Source: Notospermus geniculatus (lineage: Eukaryota > Nemertea > Pilidiophora > Heteronemertea > Lineidae). Taken from it: DNA of 64,000 nt. The notes beneath the pieces are model-generated. The model ran no database searches and was not told the DNA's origin. It was given only the letters and a program-made list of their open reading frames with translations. Location of the stretch: positions 72,631 to 136,630 of the forward strand of contig NMRB01000168.1 of assembly GCA_002633025.1 (NCBI GenBank), read 5' to 3'. Positions 11,301-20,600 of this stretch are shown piece after piece; position 1 is the first letter of the stretch; each line of letters opens with the position of its first letter. A program made the position numbers and the translations under genes.

Positions 11301-13790
11301 ACGGCCGAAATGGCGGCCATTTTGAAATGACGCAATGCATCGCGCACGTGTAAACTGCACTGAACACTATGGCGAAATGAAATGGGTTTTAAGAAAGGGA
11401 TCCGTTATGATGGCCTTAGCGAAAAATTAAGATAGCAGAAAGATACCGACAAGAAAGACAAGTCAATTGATGTATGGTAGCCTATGTCAATTTTGACCCA
11501 GCCGTTGCGGAGATATCGGCTGAAAACTTTGCGCCACTCGGTGTGGAATGAAGTGTAGGCTATGTAGGCCTACATAATCGCTCCGAAGGTCCAGCGCCGG
11601 GGCGTGGGGAGCCTACATGTAGGCCTACGAGCATCCCGACAAGAATGCAGCTAGCATCGCCCCAGAAGGTCTAGGGCCTAGCGTCGGGGCTTGGGGAGCA
11701 GGTTCACTCACCCTGATTGGTAGGCTATGCCTAGGCCTATAGGCTACATGTATACAATGTATAGGCTACAGGCCACGGCGCGCGCTACATAGGTCTACAG
11801 GCATCCGACGAGCATGCGGAGAATCGGCGTTGAACAGGAAGGCTGCCTACCTCGTGCATGCGTGGTGACTTCCAGCGTCAGTTCAAAGAGTCGACATCGG
11901 TTACTTCATCATTGCATCACCTGATCGCGGTCATGCTTGAGTCGCTGCATGGACGTTCAACGTTGAACTAGCCGCTTGCCGTGTGACACAGTAGGCCCTA
12001 CAATAGCTTCGTGCATCTGTAGGCCGGCTGCACATCGGTCCGTGACTCCTCTCGTGTAGGCCTACATGCATGTACAGGACATACATGTATGCAGCCGCCG
12101 GCGCATTCAGAATTCGACCTCGAACGGCTGTCGTCGGCGCAGAACTAAGGTCAAGCGACCCGCCGCCCAGACTGGTTCCCGCCTTTGCCGCTAAACTTCC
12201 GCGGCGCTCGCTCTACAGAAGTAGCGCCACGGAAGTGAAGCGGCAAAAATGGGAATCAGTCTACCGCCTATGTGTTGTGCTTGTTCCTAGATCGCCGGTC
12301 GGAATTCTGGTGTTACCTCACGACATGACATAACGCAGGCGCTGAAGTCCCGTGATACTTATCTTTTGTGTTGAACAAAGGATAAGTGTCACGCCTAGAC
12401 TTTAAGTAGTTTTATGAATATGCCGGCCCTGAACGTCTGTCAATTTGCGTACTTCTTATTTTAGTTTCGAAAATGGCCGATGGCGGCGTCCGTCAACTGC
12501 CGGTGAAATGACGCCAGATGACGTAAAGCTACAGTTCATGAGACGACACAGTATGAAGGATATACGGGACTTCAAAAGAGTTCACACGCCCGGGACGGCG
12601 CCTGAGTTTGGTAATACACTTCCACCAGATTCAAGACTGATTTGTTAAGACATTTTATGAAAATTCAATAAAAAATTAAGTAAATCGCACACAGATGTTT
12701 ACTGTATCNTCCCCCCCCCCCCCCCATCTCCAACCCCACCACCCATCCCCTCGAACCAGCATACACATAGGCTTAATCATATTTATGGAATCCTTTGATG
12801 ATTTCCTTCCAGATTTTCACGTTGGGCCCCGTTCTCAGGTAACCTTACGTCGGCAGAGTATGCCAGATATCCAACGAGCTAGAACAGCAATATTGAGAGG
12901 AACAGCACCCCATCTAGAACCCGTAGGAGGTAAAGTTCATTCATCTAAACAGTTTTCCACGAGGCAAGGCCAACATTCCTGGTTTTACTTGGCCATCCCG
13001 GAGAATTTACATCGACCAAATTTTATACCAAACACAGATACGTAAAATTTGATCTCTGCGGTAGGACTAAATTCTGAGACGGGTAAAGAATGTCCCCAGG
13101 AAAAACTGTCCCAGGAACAAAAGATCCTATTGTTACATTCTAATCTCTGGGGATTGATTTTCTATAGTCATGCCGCTTATTCCGTCATTCAACAATAGAA
13201 GTGGACACTTTTTACAAGGGGACACTCTGTTCCGTTCACGTGATCGACCGAAAAGCAGCCGATGAAAAAAACGCGTTGATTGGTTGAAAAACCACTCGAT
13301 TGCTCTTTTGTTGAATGAGAGCAACCAATCAACGCGCTTTTCATCTGCTGTCTTCGGTCGATCACGTGCTAATGGACCACCGATCTCGGTATCTAGGCCT
13401 AGTCCTGCCGGTGAGATTTGGAACGAATCTACCAGACACCAGCCACGGCATCAAGGTTATTCATTCGCCGGGGAACACACCGTAATCCGTGATAATATTC
13501 TGTCAATTTCAGAAGTAGATGATCCAGTAAATGATCCGAGATTTCGAAGTCTAGTGGGCTCATTGACGACGGAATTCAATAAACTCGACACCAAATCTTC
13601 AAATGGGAAACTAGCGACAAAAACGACAACGCCACAAACTCAAGTTCGTACAAAAACAATAACAAAGACGATGGTGACACCTAACGTTAATGATCTGATT
13701 CAGAAAGGCTTCAACAAAAGTAGACCAGCCAATTCATCGGAAATCGTGCCACCATACAGGACGACTCGGCGAATGTCGACGGATTTCTGA
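7984..13790 (+). CDS. Unrecognised 379-aa basic coiled-coil protein, five coding exons (gene span)
   Basis: Exons 7984-8371, 10453-10663, 12465-12610, 12813-12929 and 13513-13790 join in phase through GT/AG introns (splits 1, 2, 1, 1) to give 379 residues and a TGA stop. Residues about 28-82 form a highly charged, probably helical segment. Residues 130-199 are rich in Ser, Arg and Pro. The motif R-R-x-S recurs at S111, S229, S264 and S376, like basophilic-kinase sites. There is no signal peptide and no membrane segment, so the product is probably cytosolic, nuclear or cytoskeletal. I do not recognise the family and assign no function. The gene converges on the receptor gene. The start is the first ATG of the exon-1 frame; ATG codons at 7990 and 7996 are alternatives. 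Confidence 0.65.
8524..8590. repeat. Half of a CACGTGATCG foldback
   Basis: This stretch, starting AATCACGTGATGGTCCGATA and running to about ATTGGTCGCTCTCATTCAAC, matches one arm of the foldback family seen at 13229-13372, 14695-14770 and 30290-30374. Only one arm is present. It abuts the LINE fragment that follows. Confidence 0.5.
8640..9110 (+). mobile_element. Truncated 3' end of a non-LTR retrotransposon (CR1/L2/jockey-like)
   Basis: The frame ending at the stop 8957-8959 carries the typical C-terminus of a LINE reverse-transcriptase protein: RSFSCTAPRLWNGLP, then IRSASSLSAFKASLKTHLF. This tail after the thumb region is common in CR1-, L2- and jockey-type elements. The 3' tail GTAAGGCGCAGTG...CTGCGCCGTATAAAT contains an inverted pair, as 3' tails of these elements often do. 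No endonuclease or polymerase domain remains, so it is a dead 5'-truncated copy in intron 1 of the + strand gene. Confidence 0.7.
9111..9884. other. Intronic, nothing recognised
   Basis: This is part of intron 1 of the + strand gene. I see no inverted repeat longer than about 12 bases and no exon-like frame. Confidence 0.4.
9885..10036. mobile_element. Foldback, GCCCGCTGGACACGATCAAATTT
   Basis: GCCCGCTGGACACGATCAAA at the left is the inverted partner of TTTGATCGTGTACAGCGGGT at the right. The loop is about 100 bases. The element lies immediately before the MITE at 10060. Confidence 0.6.
10060..10212. mobile_element. Foldback MITE, CAGGGACCTTATTCACRAAGC family, copy 1
   Basis: The element starts (C)TGGGACCTTATTC and ends GAATAAGGTCCCTG, with inner arms reading GGTAA...TTAAGGGCACGCAA and the inverse. 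Other copies lie at 17183, 20933, 46600 and 60926, and a right half at about 51392-51440. It lies in intron 1 of the + strand gene. Confidence 0.8.
10453..10663 (+). CDS. Exon 2 of the unrecognised + strand gene
   Basis: The acceptor is CCATTTCAG|ACGGG. The exon encodes residues 130-199 and leaves two bases (GT). It is low in complexity: Ser/Arg/Pro-rich (SSDSRPGSRRPSRPGTGG), then acidic (EGSESDESEF). The donor is ATTGT|GTAAGG. In the unspliced frame the next codon is a stop (GTG TAA), so retention of the intron would end the protein at 200 residues. The phase match with exon 3 supports splicing. Confidence 0.65.
10664..12464. other. Intron 2 of the + strand gene, rich in TAGGCCTA
   Basis: The intron contains many copies of the palindrome TAGGCCTA and of GTAGGCCTACATGTA, especially at 11035-11120 and 11560-11800. 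There is a poly-G tract at about 10875-10887. No exon is evident, although short GC-rich frames occur at about 12070-12330. Confidence 0.5.
12465..12610 (+). CDS. Exon 3 of the unrecognised + strand gene
   Basis: The acceptor TTATTTTAG|T completes the split codon from exon 2. The exon encodes residues 201-248 and ends at the donor TTTG|GTAATA. It contains MRRHSMKDIRDF...GTAPEF, which is echoed in exon 4 by LRRQSMPDIQRA...GTAPHLE. The two exons look like an internal repeat. Confidence 0.65.
12813..12929 (+). CDS. Exon 4 of the unrecognised + strand gene
   Basis: The acceptor is TTCCTTCCAG|ATTTTC and the donor is GGAG|GTAAAG. The exon encodes residues 250-287, with residue 249 split. LRRQSMPDIQRA and GTAPHLEP repeat the pattern of exon 3. 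A poly-C tract with one N (12709) lies in the preceding intron. Confidence 0.6.
13229..13372. mobile_element. Foldback, CACGTGATCGACCGAAAAGC family
   Basis: CACGTGATCGACCGAAAAGCAGCCGATGAAAA on the left pairs with TTTTCATCTGCTGTCTTCGGTCGATCACGTG on the right (pieces shorter than 20 bases match exactly). The inner arms CGCGTTGATTGGTTG and CAACCAATCAACGCG also pair. The right arm is repeated at 14702-14770 by the tandem duplication. A relative is at 30290-30374. Confidence 0.75.
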
Positions 13791-14684
13791 AAAAAGGATA
13801 TGTAAATGAATGTAAAGTTGCATTTAGTTATCTCAGACGACAATGTGATGATTCAAGTTCTAGAATTTGATCTCATTGCTTCGGCAGAAAACCTGGGCCT
13901 TCAAAATGAAGTACTTCCGTCAGTTCCCTATCCACACTATCACTGTGATTGGTGATTGGGATGGAGGATACGGCTAGTCAAATTTAGGAGTGTGCGGCAC
14001 TGGTCCTACCGCACCTCTATTAAATTCGCTAGGCTGTTAACCGGCATGTAGGCCGACACAAGTGAGTCGTATCGAAGAAAGTTGGTTGGCTAATATCCAG
14101 GAGTGTCCCTAGAGGTCACCAAATTCAAGATGGCGCCTTTGTCAACCTTGAATAAAGCGAAACAGAGCATTCGTAAACGTACTAACAAGAAAACGTTAAG
14201 ATCAAGATGAGCAATGTGTTCTTACTAGCAAATGTGTGCATGTCATGTGCTTAAGCAAAACTCAATTTCGTTATTGATCACATTTTGTTACTTACATGTA
14301 TATGTCAAAATTTTTGTTTCTTTTTTATTGAAAACCGATTTTATTTGTAAATAAATGATAGGAAACTAAAAAAATCCATTTTATATGTTGCACTACTCAT
14401 CAGGACTATTTTCAAGTCCTCAGTCCCAGCTCAACTATTGCATGAGTTGTTCGAGGGCCAAGCTCCTTAAAGGACCACAGTATTGCTTCCCAATCCTGCG
14501 TTACACCTACCCGCGTTAAGGGAGACCTCTATTGACGACTTGGTAAACCACGCATGCTACTACGTGCATTGTAGTGTAATCATACATTCTCCAACACTGG
14601 GGCGAAAGGCTTACATTCTCCAACACTGGGGCGAAAGGCTTAACTACAGTATTGGAGAATGGTGTCGGTGGCGCCGGCTGTCGA
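13296..14684. repeat. Tandem duplication A, copy 1 (carries the last exon of the + strand gene)
   Basis: The sequence from TCGATTGCTCTTTTG through GGCGCCGGCTGTCGA is repeated at 14695-16229 with few substitutions. Copy 1 has an extra direct repeat of about 30 bases at 14583-14642. It lacks the 204-base MITE present in copy 2. The right boundary cuts through a MITE-like element that starts at about 14466. Confidence 0.85.
13513..13790 (+). CDS. Exon 5 (last) of the unrecognised + strand gene
   Basis: The acceptor is CTGTCAATTTCAG|AAGTAG. The exon encodes residues 288-379, ending PYRTTRRMSTDF and a TGA stop. The middle is Thr/Lys-rich (KTTTPQTQVRTKTITKT). The frame is also open upstream of the acceptor, so an earlier start of this exon cannot be excluded. 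The phase matches exon 4 (G|AA). AATAAA at 14150 and at about 14350 could serve polyadenylation. Confidence 0.6.
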
Positions 14685-14911
14685 TGAGAAGCCATCGATT
14701 GCTCTTTTGTTGAATGAGAGCGACCAATCAACGCGCTTTTCATCGGCTGTCTTCGGTCGATCACGTGCTAATGGACCACCGATCTCGGTATCTAGGCCTA
14801 GTCCTGCCGGTGAGATTTGGAACGAATCTACCAGACACCAGCCACGGCATCAAGGTTATTCATTCGCCGGGGAACACACCGTAATCCGTTATAATATTCT
14901 GTCAATTTCAG

Positions 14912-15189
14912 AAGTAGATGATCCAGTAAATGATCCGAGATTTCGAAGTCTAGTGGGCTCATTGACGACTGAATTCAATAAACTCGACACCAAATCTTCA
15001 AATGGGAAACTAGCGACAAAAACGACAACGCCACAAACTCAAGTTCGTACAAAAACCATAACAAAGACGATGGTGACACCTAACGTTAATGATCTGATTC
15101 AGAAAGGTTTCAACAAAAGTAGACCAGCCAATTCATCGGAAATCGTGCCACCATACAGGACGACTCGGCGAATGTCGACGGATTTCTGA
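14912..15189 (+). CDS. Duplicate of the last exon of the + strand gene
   Basis: This is the same 278 bases as 13513-13790, with the acceptor CTGTCAATTTCAG intact. I count three substitutions inside the exon, all silent, so the encoded 91 residues are identical. It could act as an alternative last exon, but the first copy already supplies a stop and poly(A) signals. It may instead be an assembled second haplotype. Confidence 0.55.
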
Positions 15190-15666
15190 AAAAAGGATAT
15201 GTAGGCCTAAATGAATGTAAAGTTGCATTTAGTTATCTCAGACGACAATGTGATGATTCAAGTTCTAGAATTTTATCTCATTGCTTCGGCAGAAAACCTG
15301 GGCCTTCAAAATGAAGTACTTCCGTAAGTCGACCAGTTCCCTATCCATACTATCACTGTGATTGGTGATAGGGATGGAGCATACGACCAGTCAATTTAGG
15401 AGTGTGCAGCACTGATCCTCTAGCACCTCTATTAAATTAGGTCCCTGATCGCGAGGCTGTTAATCGCATGTAGGCCGACACGTGTGAATCGTATCGAGGA
15501 AAGTTGGCTGGCTAATATCCAGGAATACCTCTAGAGGTCACCAAATTCAAGATAGCGCCTTTGTCAACCTTGAATAAAGCGAAACAGAGATTCGTAAACG
15601 TACTAACAAGAAAACGTTATGAGCAAGGTGTTCTTACTAGTAAATGTGTGCATGTCATGTGCTTAA

Positions 15667-15870
15667 AGGAGCACGGTATTGGATCTCAAATGCGTTATTT
15701 GACTGCCGACGTAGAGGGAGCCAGCTAGCGGCAGTACGACGAACTACAAAAATGCATTACAAAAAGTACGCAGTAAATCGGGTCATTTGCCGAAACGTAG
15801 TTAGTCCCTCGGGTTGGAGAGTGGCGCAGTGGCGCCGGCTGTCGAGAAAAAGCGGCAATACCGTGCTCCT
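15667..15870. mobile_element. Kolobok/T2-like MITE, AGGAGCACGGTATTG family, with TTAA duplication
   Basis: The inverted ends AGGAGCACGGTATTG and CAATACCGTGCTCCT are flanked on both sides by TTAA. Copy 1 of the tandem duplication has the intact site GTGCTTAAGCAAAA at about 14250, so the element length (204 bases) and the 4-base target duplication are read directly. Relatives are at 23812, 26757 and 58491. There is no coding capacity. Confidence 0.9.
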
Positions 15871-16229
15871 TTAAGCAAAACTCAATTTCGTTATTGATCA
15901 CATTTTGTTACTTATATGTCAAAATTTTTGTTTCTTTTTTATTGAAAACCGATTTTATTTGTAAATAAATGATAGGAAACTAAAAAAAACATTTTATATG
16001 TTGCACTACTCATCAGGACTTTTATTTTCAAGTCCTCCCAGCTCAACTATTGCATGAGTTGTTCGAGGTAGGTCTTACACCTACCCGCGTTAAGGGAGAC
16101 CTCTATTGACGACTTGGTAAACCACGCATGCTACTACGTGCATTGTAGTGTAATCATACATTCTCCAACACTGGGGCGAAAGGCTTAACTACAGTATTGG
16201 CGAATGGTGTCGGTGGCGCCGGCTGTCGA

Positions 16230-16335
16230 CAGAAAGTGGCAATACCGTGGTGCTTTAAATAAACATCAGTAATTCCAGTTCCTCGAATCGTACTATTGTC
16301 CCGTTACGTGGCCTTTGTGCTGCATAGTACATGTA
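16230..16335. other. Spacer between duplications A and B
   Basis: This is the end of the MITE-like element (GGCAATACCGTGGTGCTTTAA), followed by about 80 bases of unique sequence before duplication B begins at AGATGGTGGGC. Confidence 0.6.
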
Positions 16336-16399
16336 CTTAGATGGTGGGCATCTTCTACATTCTTCCCTTTTCCGATTCGTAATGCTGACGAAGAATCTT

Positions 16400-16680
16400 C
16401 TCTTTTTACTTAGGTCCGTACGCACGGGTCGGACTTCAGCCACACTTTCTTTAAAGCCCGACTTTCTCAATGCTTCAAGCAAAGAGTATGGGCCGTATGC
16501 ACAGGTTTGACTTTAGCCTAAAGTACAGCATAAGTTAGACTTTCTCCTTGCTTGAAGCATTGAGAAAAGTCTGACTTTAATGAAAGTGTGGCTGACGTCC
16601 GACCCGTGCATACGGCCCAAAGTCTAACTTAAGCTATATCTTAGGCTAAAGTCCGACCCGTGCATACAGCCCTTAGTTAC
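16400..16680. mobile_element. Foldback element, AAAGTCCGACCCGTGCATAC
   Basis: TCCGTACGCACGGGTCGGACTT near the left end, and repeated AAGTCCGACCCGTGCATACRGCCC at 16600-16675, form several inverted pairs with the GGGCCGTATGCACAGGTTTGACTTTAGCC part. The right copy of duplication B holds a shorter version at 20293-20425, missing about 150 internal bases. Confidence 0.6.
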
Positions 16681-16936
16681 ATACCCTTTCCCCAACTTTA
16701 TAACTAGATACTCAGTTTCCGCCAGCACAAGTTTGACGTACGTTCTGACGAAACAATAACATTTTGTGAAGCTCTTTAGTACATTTTATTGCACAAATGT
16801 CATAACAATGCTAATTTGTCTGGTATATATATAAGGTGTTTAAGGCTATAACGAACACCTTGTTATAACGAACTCAGTGCTTGTAACCAGATAGGTTCGT
16901 TATAGCGAGGGAATGCTTTTTAATATCTCGTACTAA

Positions 16937-16953
16937 TATATATATATATATAT
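16937..16953. repeat. TA dinucleotide repeat
   Basis: A run of TA repeats. The matching place in the other duplication copy (about 20693-20705) is shorter. Confidence 0.8.
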
Positions 16954-17106
16954 CACATGGGTGGCGGAAATAAGCATTTTTTTGGGCATGATGGAACTGT
17001 CACTTTTTTCAAGATTACATGTACTTTTGGTCGATCCTAGGAAACGATGTTGTACATGAATTGCCAGCCGTGAGAAAGACTTGTGGGTTATGAAAGGTTC
17101 GTCCAT

Positions 17107-17112
17107 TTTATT
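17107..17112 (-). promoter_or_regulatory. Candidate poly(A) signal of the receptor gene
   Basis: AATAAA on the - strand, about 285 bases beyond the receptor stop at 17396. It is only a hexamer match. A second one lies near 16775. Confidence 0.3.
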
Positions 17113-17182
17113 GACTTCGTGGTCCATGTCATGTCGAGCAGGGCTCTGCAGCATCAAGAAATCCAACGAATGGCGTCTCGTT

Positions 17183-17325
17183 CAGGGACCTTATTCACAA
17201 AACCCCCGTAAATTTAAGGGTACGCAAATCCTTTGTCTGGCTGATTGTGAACAATAGGTTGTCCGCACATGAACAATAGTTTACGCACTCCCGTAAGTTA
17301 CGAGAGCTTCGTGAATAAGGTCCCA
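17183..17325. mobile_element. Foldback MITE, CAGGGACCTTATTCAC family, copy 2
   Basis: The left end is CAGGGACCTTATTCACAAA and the right end GTGAATAAGGTCCCAG. It lies in the presumed 3' untranslated region of the receptor gene. Its duplicate is at 20933-21075. Confidence 0.8.
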
Positions 17326-17395
17326 GGACGAGGTTCTGCTCAAGATATCATCGGGCTTGTTCACGAAAGACTAGCCTTGTGAAAATTTGATTTCA

Positions 17396-17664
17396 TCACG
17401 TCGACATAGTTGAGCCTCTCTTCTCCAGATTCATGTGCTGCATCGCAATAGAATTCTCGGTTTGGAATGCGCTGCAGCTATTGCTGTGTGACGGAACGCT
17501 GAGGTACTTGGCCCTTGCCTCAAATCCAGGTGAAAGTGTCTGCGAGGCGGCCTTGGTTGATAATTTATCCGGTGTCATGAATGTAATTTGTGACATGTCT
17601 AGTGCGCTGGCCACGTGACCGCCGCTGCTGTTCTGCAGACCCACGGAACTTGACCGGGAACGGT
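17396..17664 (-). CDS. Receptor exon 8: C-terminal tail
   Basis: The acceptor GCCATTTCAG|ACCG supplies AC to complete the G left by exon 7. The 88 residues that follow run to a TGA stop. They are Ser/Thr-rich (RSRSSSVGLQNSSGG; ...FMTPDKLSTKAASQ; ...NLEKRGSTMST), as expected of a cytoplasmic GPCR tail with phosphorylation sites. I recognise the exon by phase, acceptor and composition rather than by homology. It lies 4.75 kb past exon 7, beyond the duplicated seven-helix exon. No duplicate survives in the right copy of duplication B. Confidence 0.65.
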
Positions 17665-20600
17665 CTGAAATGGCTGAAATAGAGAGAAAAGTAGCCTACT
17701 TCAGGTGAACAGCGTCATGAGACAAGTAAGTAGCACACTGCGCGGACAAGATGGAGCACTGGTAAAGCTCGCAGCACACACAATTTTATACCTGCAGTGA
17801 GATCATCCTGCTGACATTAGACTCGGGACCCAGTCGTTGTGTCGCTCCGGNNNNNNNNNNNNNNNNNNNNNNNNNNNNNNNNNNNNNNNNNNNNNNNNNN
17901 NNNNNNNNNNNNNNNNNNNNNNNNNNNNNNNNNNNNNNNNNNNNNNNNNNNNNNNNNNNNNNNNNNNNNNNNNNNNNNNNNNNNNNNNNNNNNNNNNNNN
18001 NNNNNNNNNNNNNNNNNNNNNNNNNNNNNNNNNNNNNNNNNNNNNNNNNNNNNNNNNNNNNNNNNNNNNNNNNNTAAACTCCCTACGCAGTTGTGAGTCG
18101 CGCCCCTTCGATTTACTCGCTCTCCACAACTGCTTAACTTGGATGTGTTCGCCGCGGTTGGTCAACAGATGGCGCTGAGCGAGTCGACCAATGAGAGCAC
18201 CGAGCAACCGGTAACCAAGCTGGCCTGAGACACTTTTTCATTGGCCGAGCGGTTCGTAGCCATGGTAGCACAAGAATATCCGTTGCCAACGGGCCAAAGA
18301 GTTCTGAAAGCAGCGTGCTGATAGGCTGTAAAATTCGCGCCATGCCCTGACGCCATCTGTTGACCAACCGCGGCGAACACATCCAAGTTAAGCAGTTGTG
18401 GAGAGCGAGTAAATCGAAGGGGCGCGACTCACAACTGCGTAGGGAGTTTACAATCACGTAGATTTCCCTGTACATTGGCCCGCTAGAACTTTGCTGCCAT
18501 CTGTTGGCAATATGCGCGGTTGACTGCTCCTATTCGTCGAAACGACAAATCCGCGGTTCGTCATTTGGACGAACCTTGTCAGAGATTGTTTGAGATACAA
18601 CAAGGCTTCGTCAAAATGACGACCGTAGATTTGTCATTTCGACGAATTAGATGCTCAATTTGGTGATAAATGGAAAACGAACCTAAGTTTGTCATTTTGA
18701 CGAAGCAGAGTTTTTCAGTGTGTCAGTGTGTAGCACACACATCGTGTCTGCCATGGGATTGGGAGTTGTGTCTGAGAGCTCGTCGCATGAGATGGGTAGC
18801 ACACACATACATGTAGGTAGCACACGCATACCTGTAGGTTTTTGCTCACAAACATGGCTCACATGGTATTGAGATTTCGGTATTTCTGCTTACCGGCTCT
18901 AGGAGGTGGTGTTGTACCTTATCATACAGTAACTATCGTTAGCCTACAACGTACGTGAGTTTGAACTCACCTCCTAAGACCTTGGATCCTAAGTCACCAT
19001 CCATAGTGCTCTTACTTCTCGTCCTATTCATCACAGCTTCTTTCGTGTTCTTCTCAGGCCGAAACAACACCACGTGGATCTTTGGAATAAACAAGCAAGC
19101 AATGGCAACAGTCCCGCTAATAGTAGTCGCAATCGACAGCGTCACCATTCGTATAGTGTTACTATTGGATGTGAAAAATATTGGAATGAATGCTAACCAG
19201 ATTATACAGTTTGTATAATTTGTGAACGCCAGTGTTCGCGTTTCGTTGAAACCGTCCGGTGTTTTTCTCGTTTTAATGGCGTACACGGTAGAGATAATCA
19301 GCAGAATGAACGGGTAGACTAATACTATGAGGAATGAAAAACCCTGGGCGCCTTGGCACACAAGAATTTTTTGATACCGCGTCGGGTAGATGTAGGCAGT
19401 CCCTGGATGATCTACAACCATCCAAACAGTGAGTATGACGACTTCGAGTATGCATAGCATCGTTATGATAAGTAGTTGAGACCTTGGACTGATGAATCTC
19501 GCCTTTTTTGCAGTTTTCAACTCTGGGTTAAAGATCCGTGCAATGCGATTGCACTTCGTCAAGATGGCGGCGTAGCATATCGTGTACGCTGCACCCAGAA
19601 GTACTCGGGTCAGGACGCATACGGCAACGGTGGGTGTAGCCAGGAAGACGAACGTCACGCCGTAGGAGAGGAAGATGCCGGCCAGCAAAACATGGCTGGA
19701 CTCCCGCCCGGAGGCTTTGACGACCGGTGTATTATTGTACTTGATGAAGATGAAGACCATGACGATTGTAGCTACGATTCCCAACAAGGATAACACAACT
19801 GCAACAATGGTCAAAGGGTTTATCAAAGGCATCATTTCCTCGGCGATAGGCTCGCATTGACTTCGGTTCCAGTTAGGGAGGAAACCTTCCGGACAATCCA
19901 CGCACGTGTCTTCTGTTGGCTTGTACTGATAGTCTGTACAGTTGATGCACACCCAACAGCAGTGGTCAGACTCTATGACCTTGACAGCCTGATCTTCCGA
20001 ACAAGGCTCAGAGCAGACAGATGGCAAAAACGTTCGTGATACGTTCAGAAATGTTGGAAAAATCTCCAAACGTTCCGTGATGTCGAATCCTGCCTGTGAC
20101 GTGATGTTTCCGTTAAATTTCCCTACGTCTTTCCACTCGTAAACGCCGTTTTGATCTTTACCAAACGCCAGGATGCTGTAATAAGGTGGTCCGTCGATCC
20201 CGCCCACGAACACGAAAGATGGTGGGCATCTTCTACATTCCAGCTTCCCTTTTCCGATTCGTAATGCTGACGATGCATCTTCTCTTTTTACTTAGGTCCG
20301 TATGCACGGATCGGACTTCAGCCACACTTTCTTTAAAGCCCGACTTTCTCAATGCTTCAAGCAAAGAGAAAGTCTAACTTAAGCTATACCTTAGGCTAAA
20401 GTCCGACCCGTGCATACGACCCTTAGTTACATACATGTACCCTTTCCCCAACTTTATAACTAGATACTCAGTTTCTGCCAGCACAAGTTTGACGTACGTT
20501 CTGACGAGACAATAACATTTTGTGAAGCTCTTTAGTACATTTTATTGCACAAATGTCATAACAATGCTAATTTGTCTGGTATATATATAAGGTGTTTAAG

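Larger units (their letters stand above)
14695..16229. repeat. Tandem duplication A, copy 2
   Basis: This is the second copy of 13296-14684. It differs by scattered substitutions, one missing 30-base repeat and an added element at 15667-15870. The duplicated MITE-like end at about 16080-16258 is more complete here, ending in TTTAA. Confidence 0.85.
16336..20216. repeat. Tandem duplication B, left copy (receptor 3' part)
   Basis: The segment begins AGATGGTGGGCATCTTC and is repeated from 20217. It contains the true last receptor exon (17396-17664) and a 5'-truncated copy of the seven-helix exon (18939-20215). The stretch 17340-17850 has no counterpart in the right copy, where a mariner-like MITE stands instead. 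Confidence 0.85.

Noticed and set aside
17837-18207. Long open frames across 17837-18207 on both strands
   Set aside because: They consist mostly of N translated as X, plus foldback sequence.
18134-18475. 113-codon frame on the - strand, repeated at 21576-21917
   Set aside because: It lies within the arms of a foldback; the same words appear inverted on the other strand. No domain.
18939-20215. A second, independent receptor gene
   Set aside because: The copy has no start codon, no acceptor and no separate upstream exons; it begins in the middle of exon 7.
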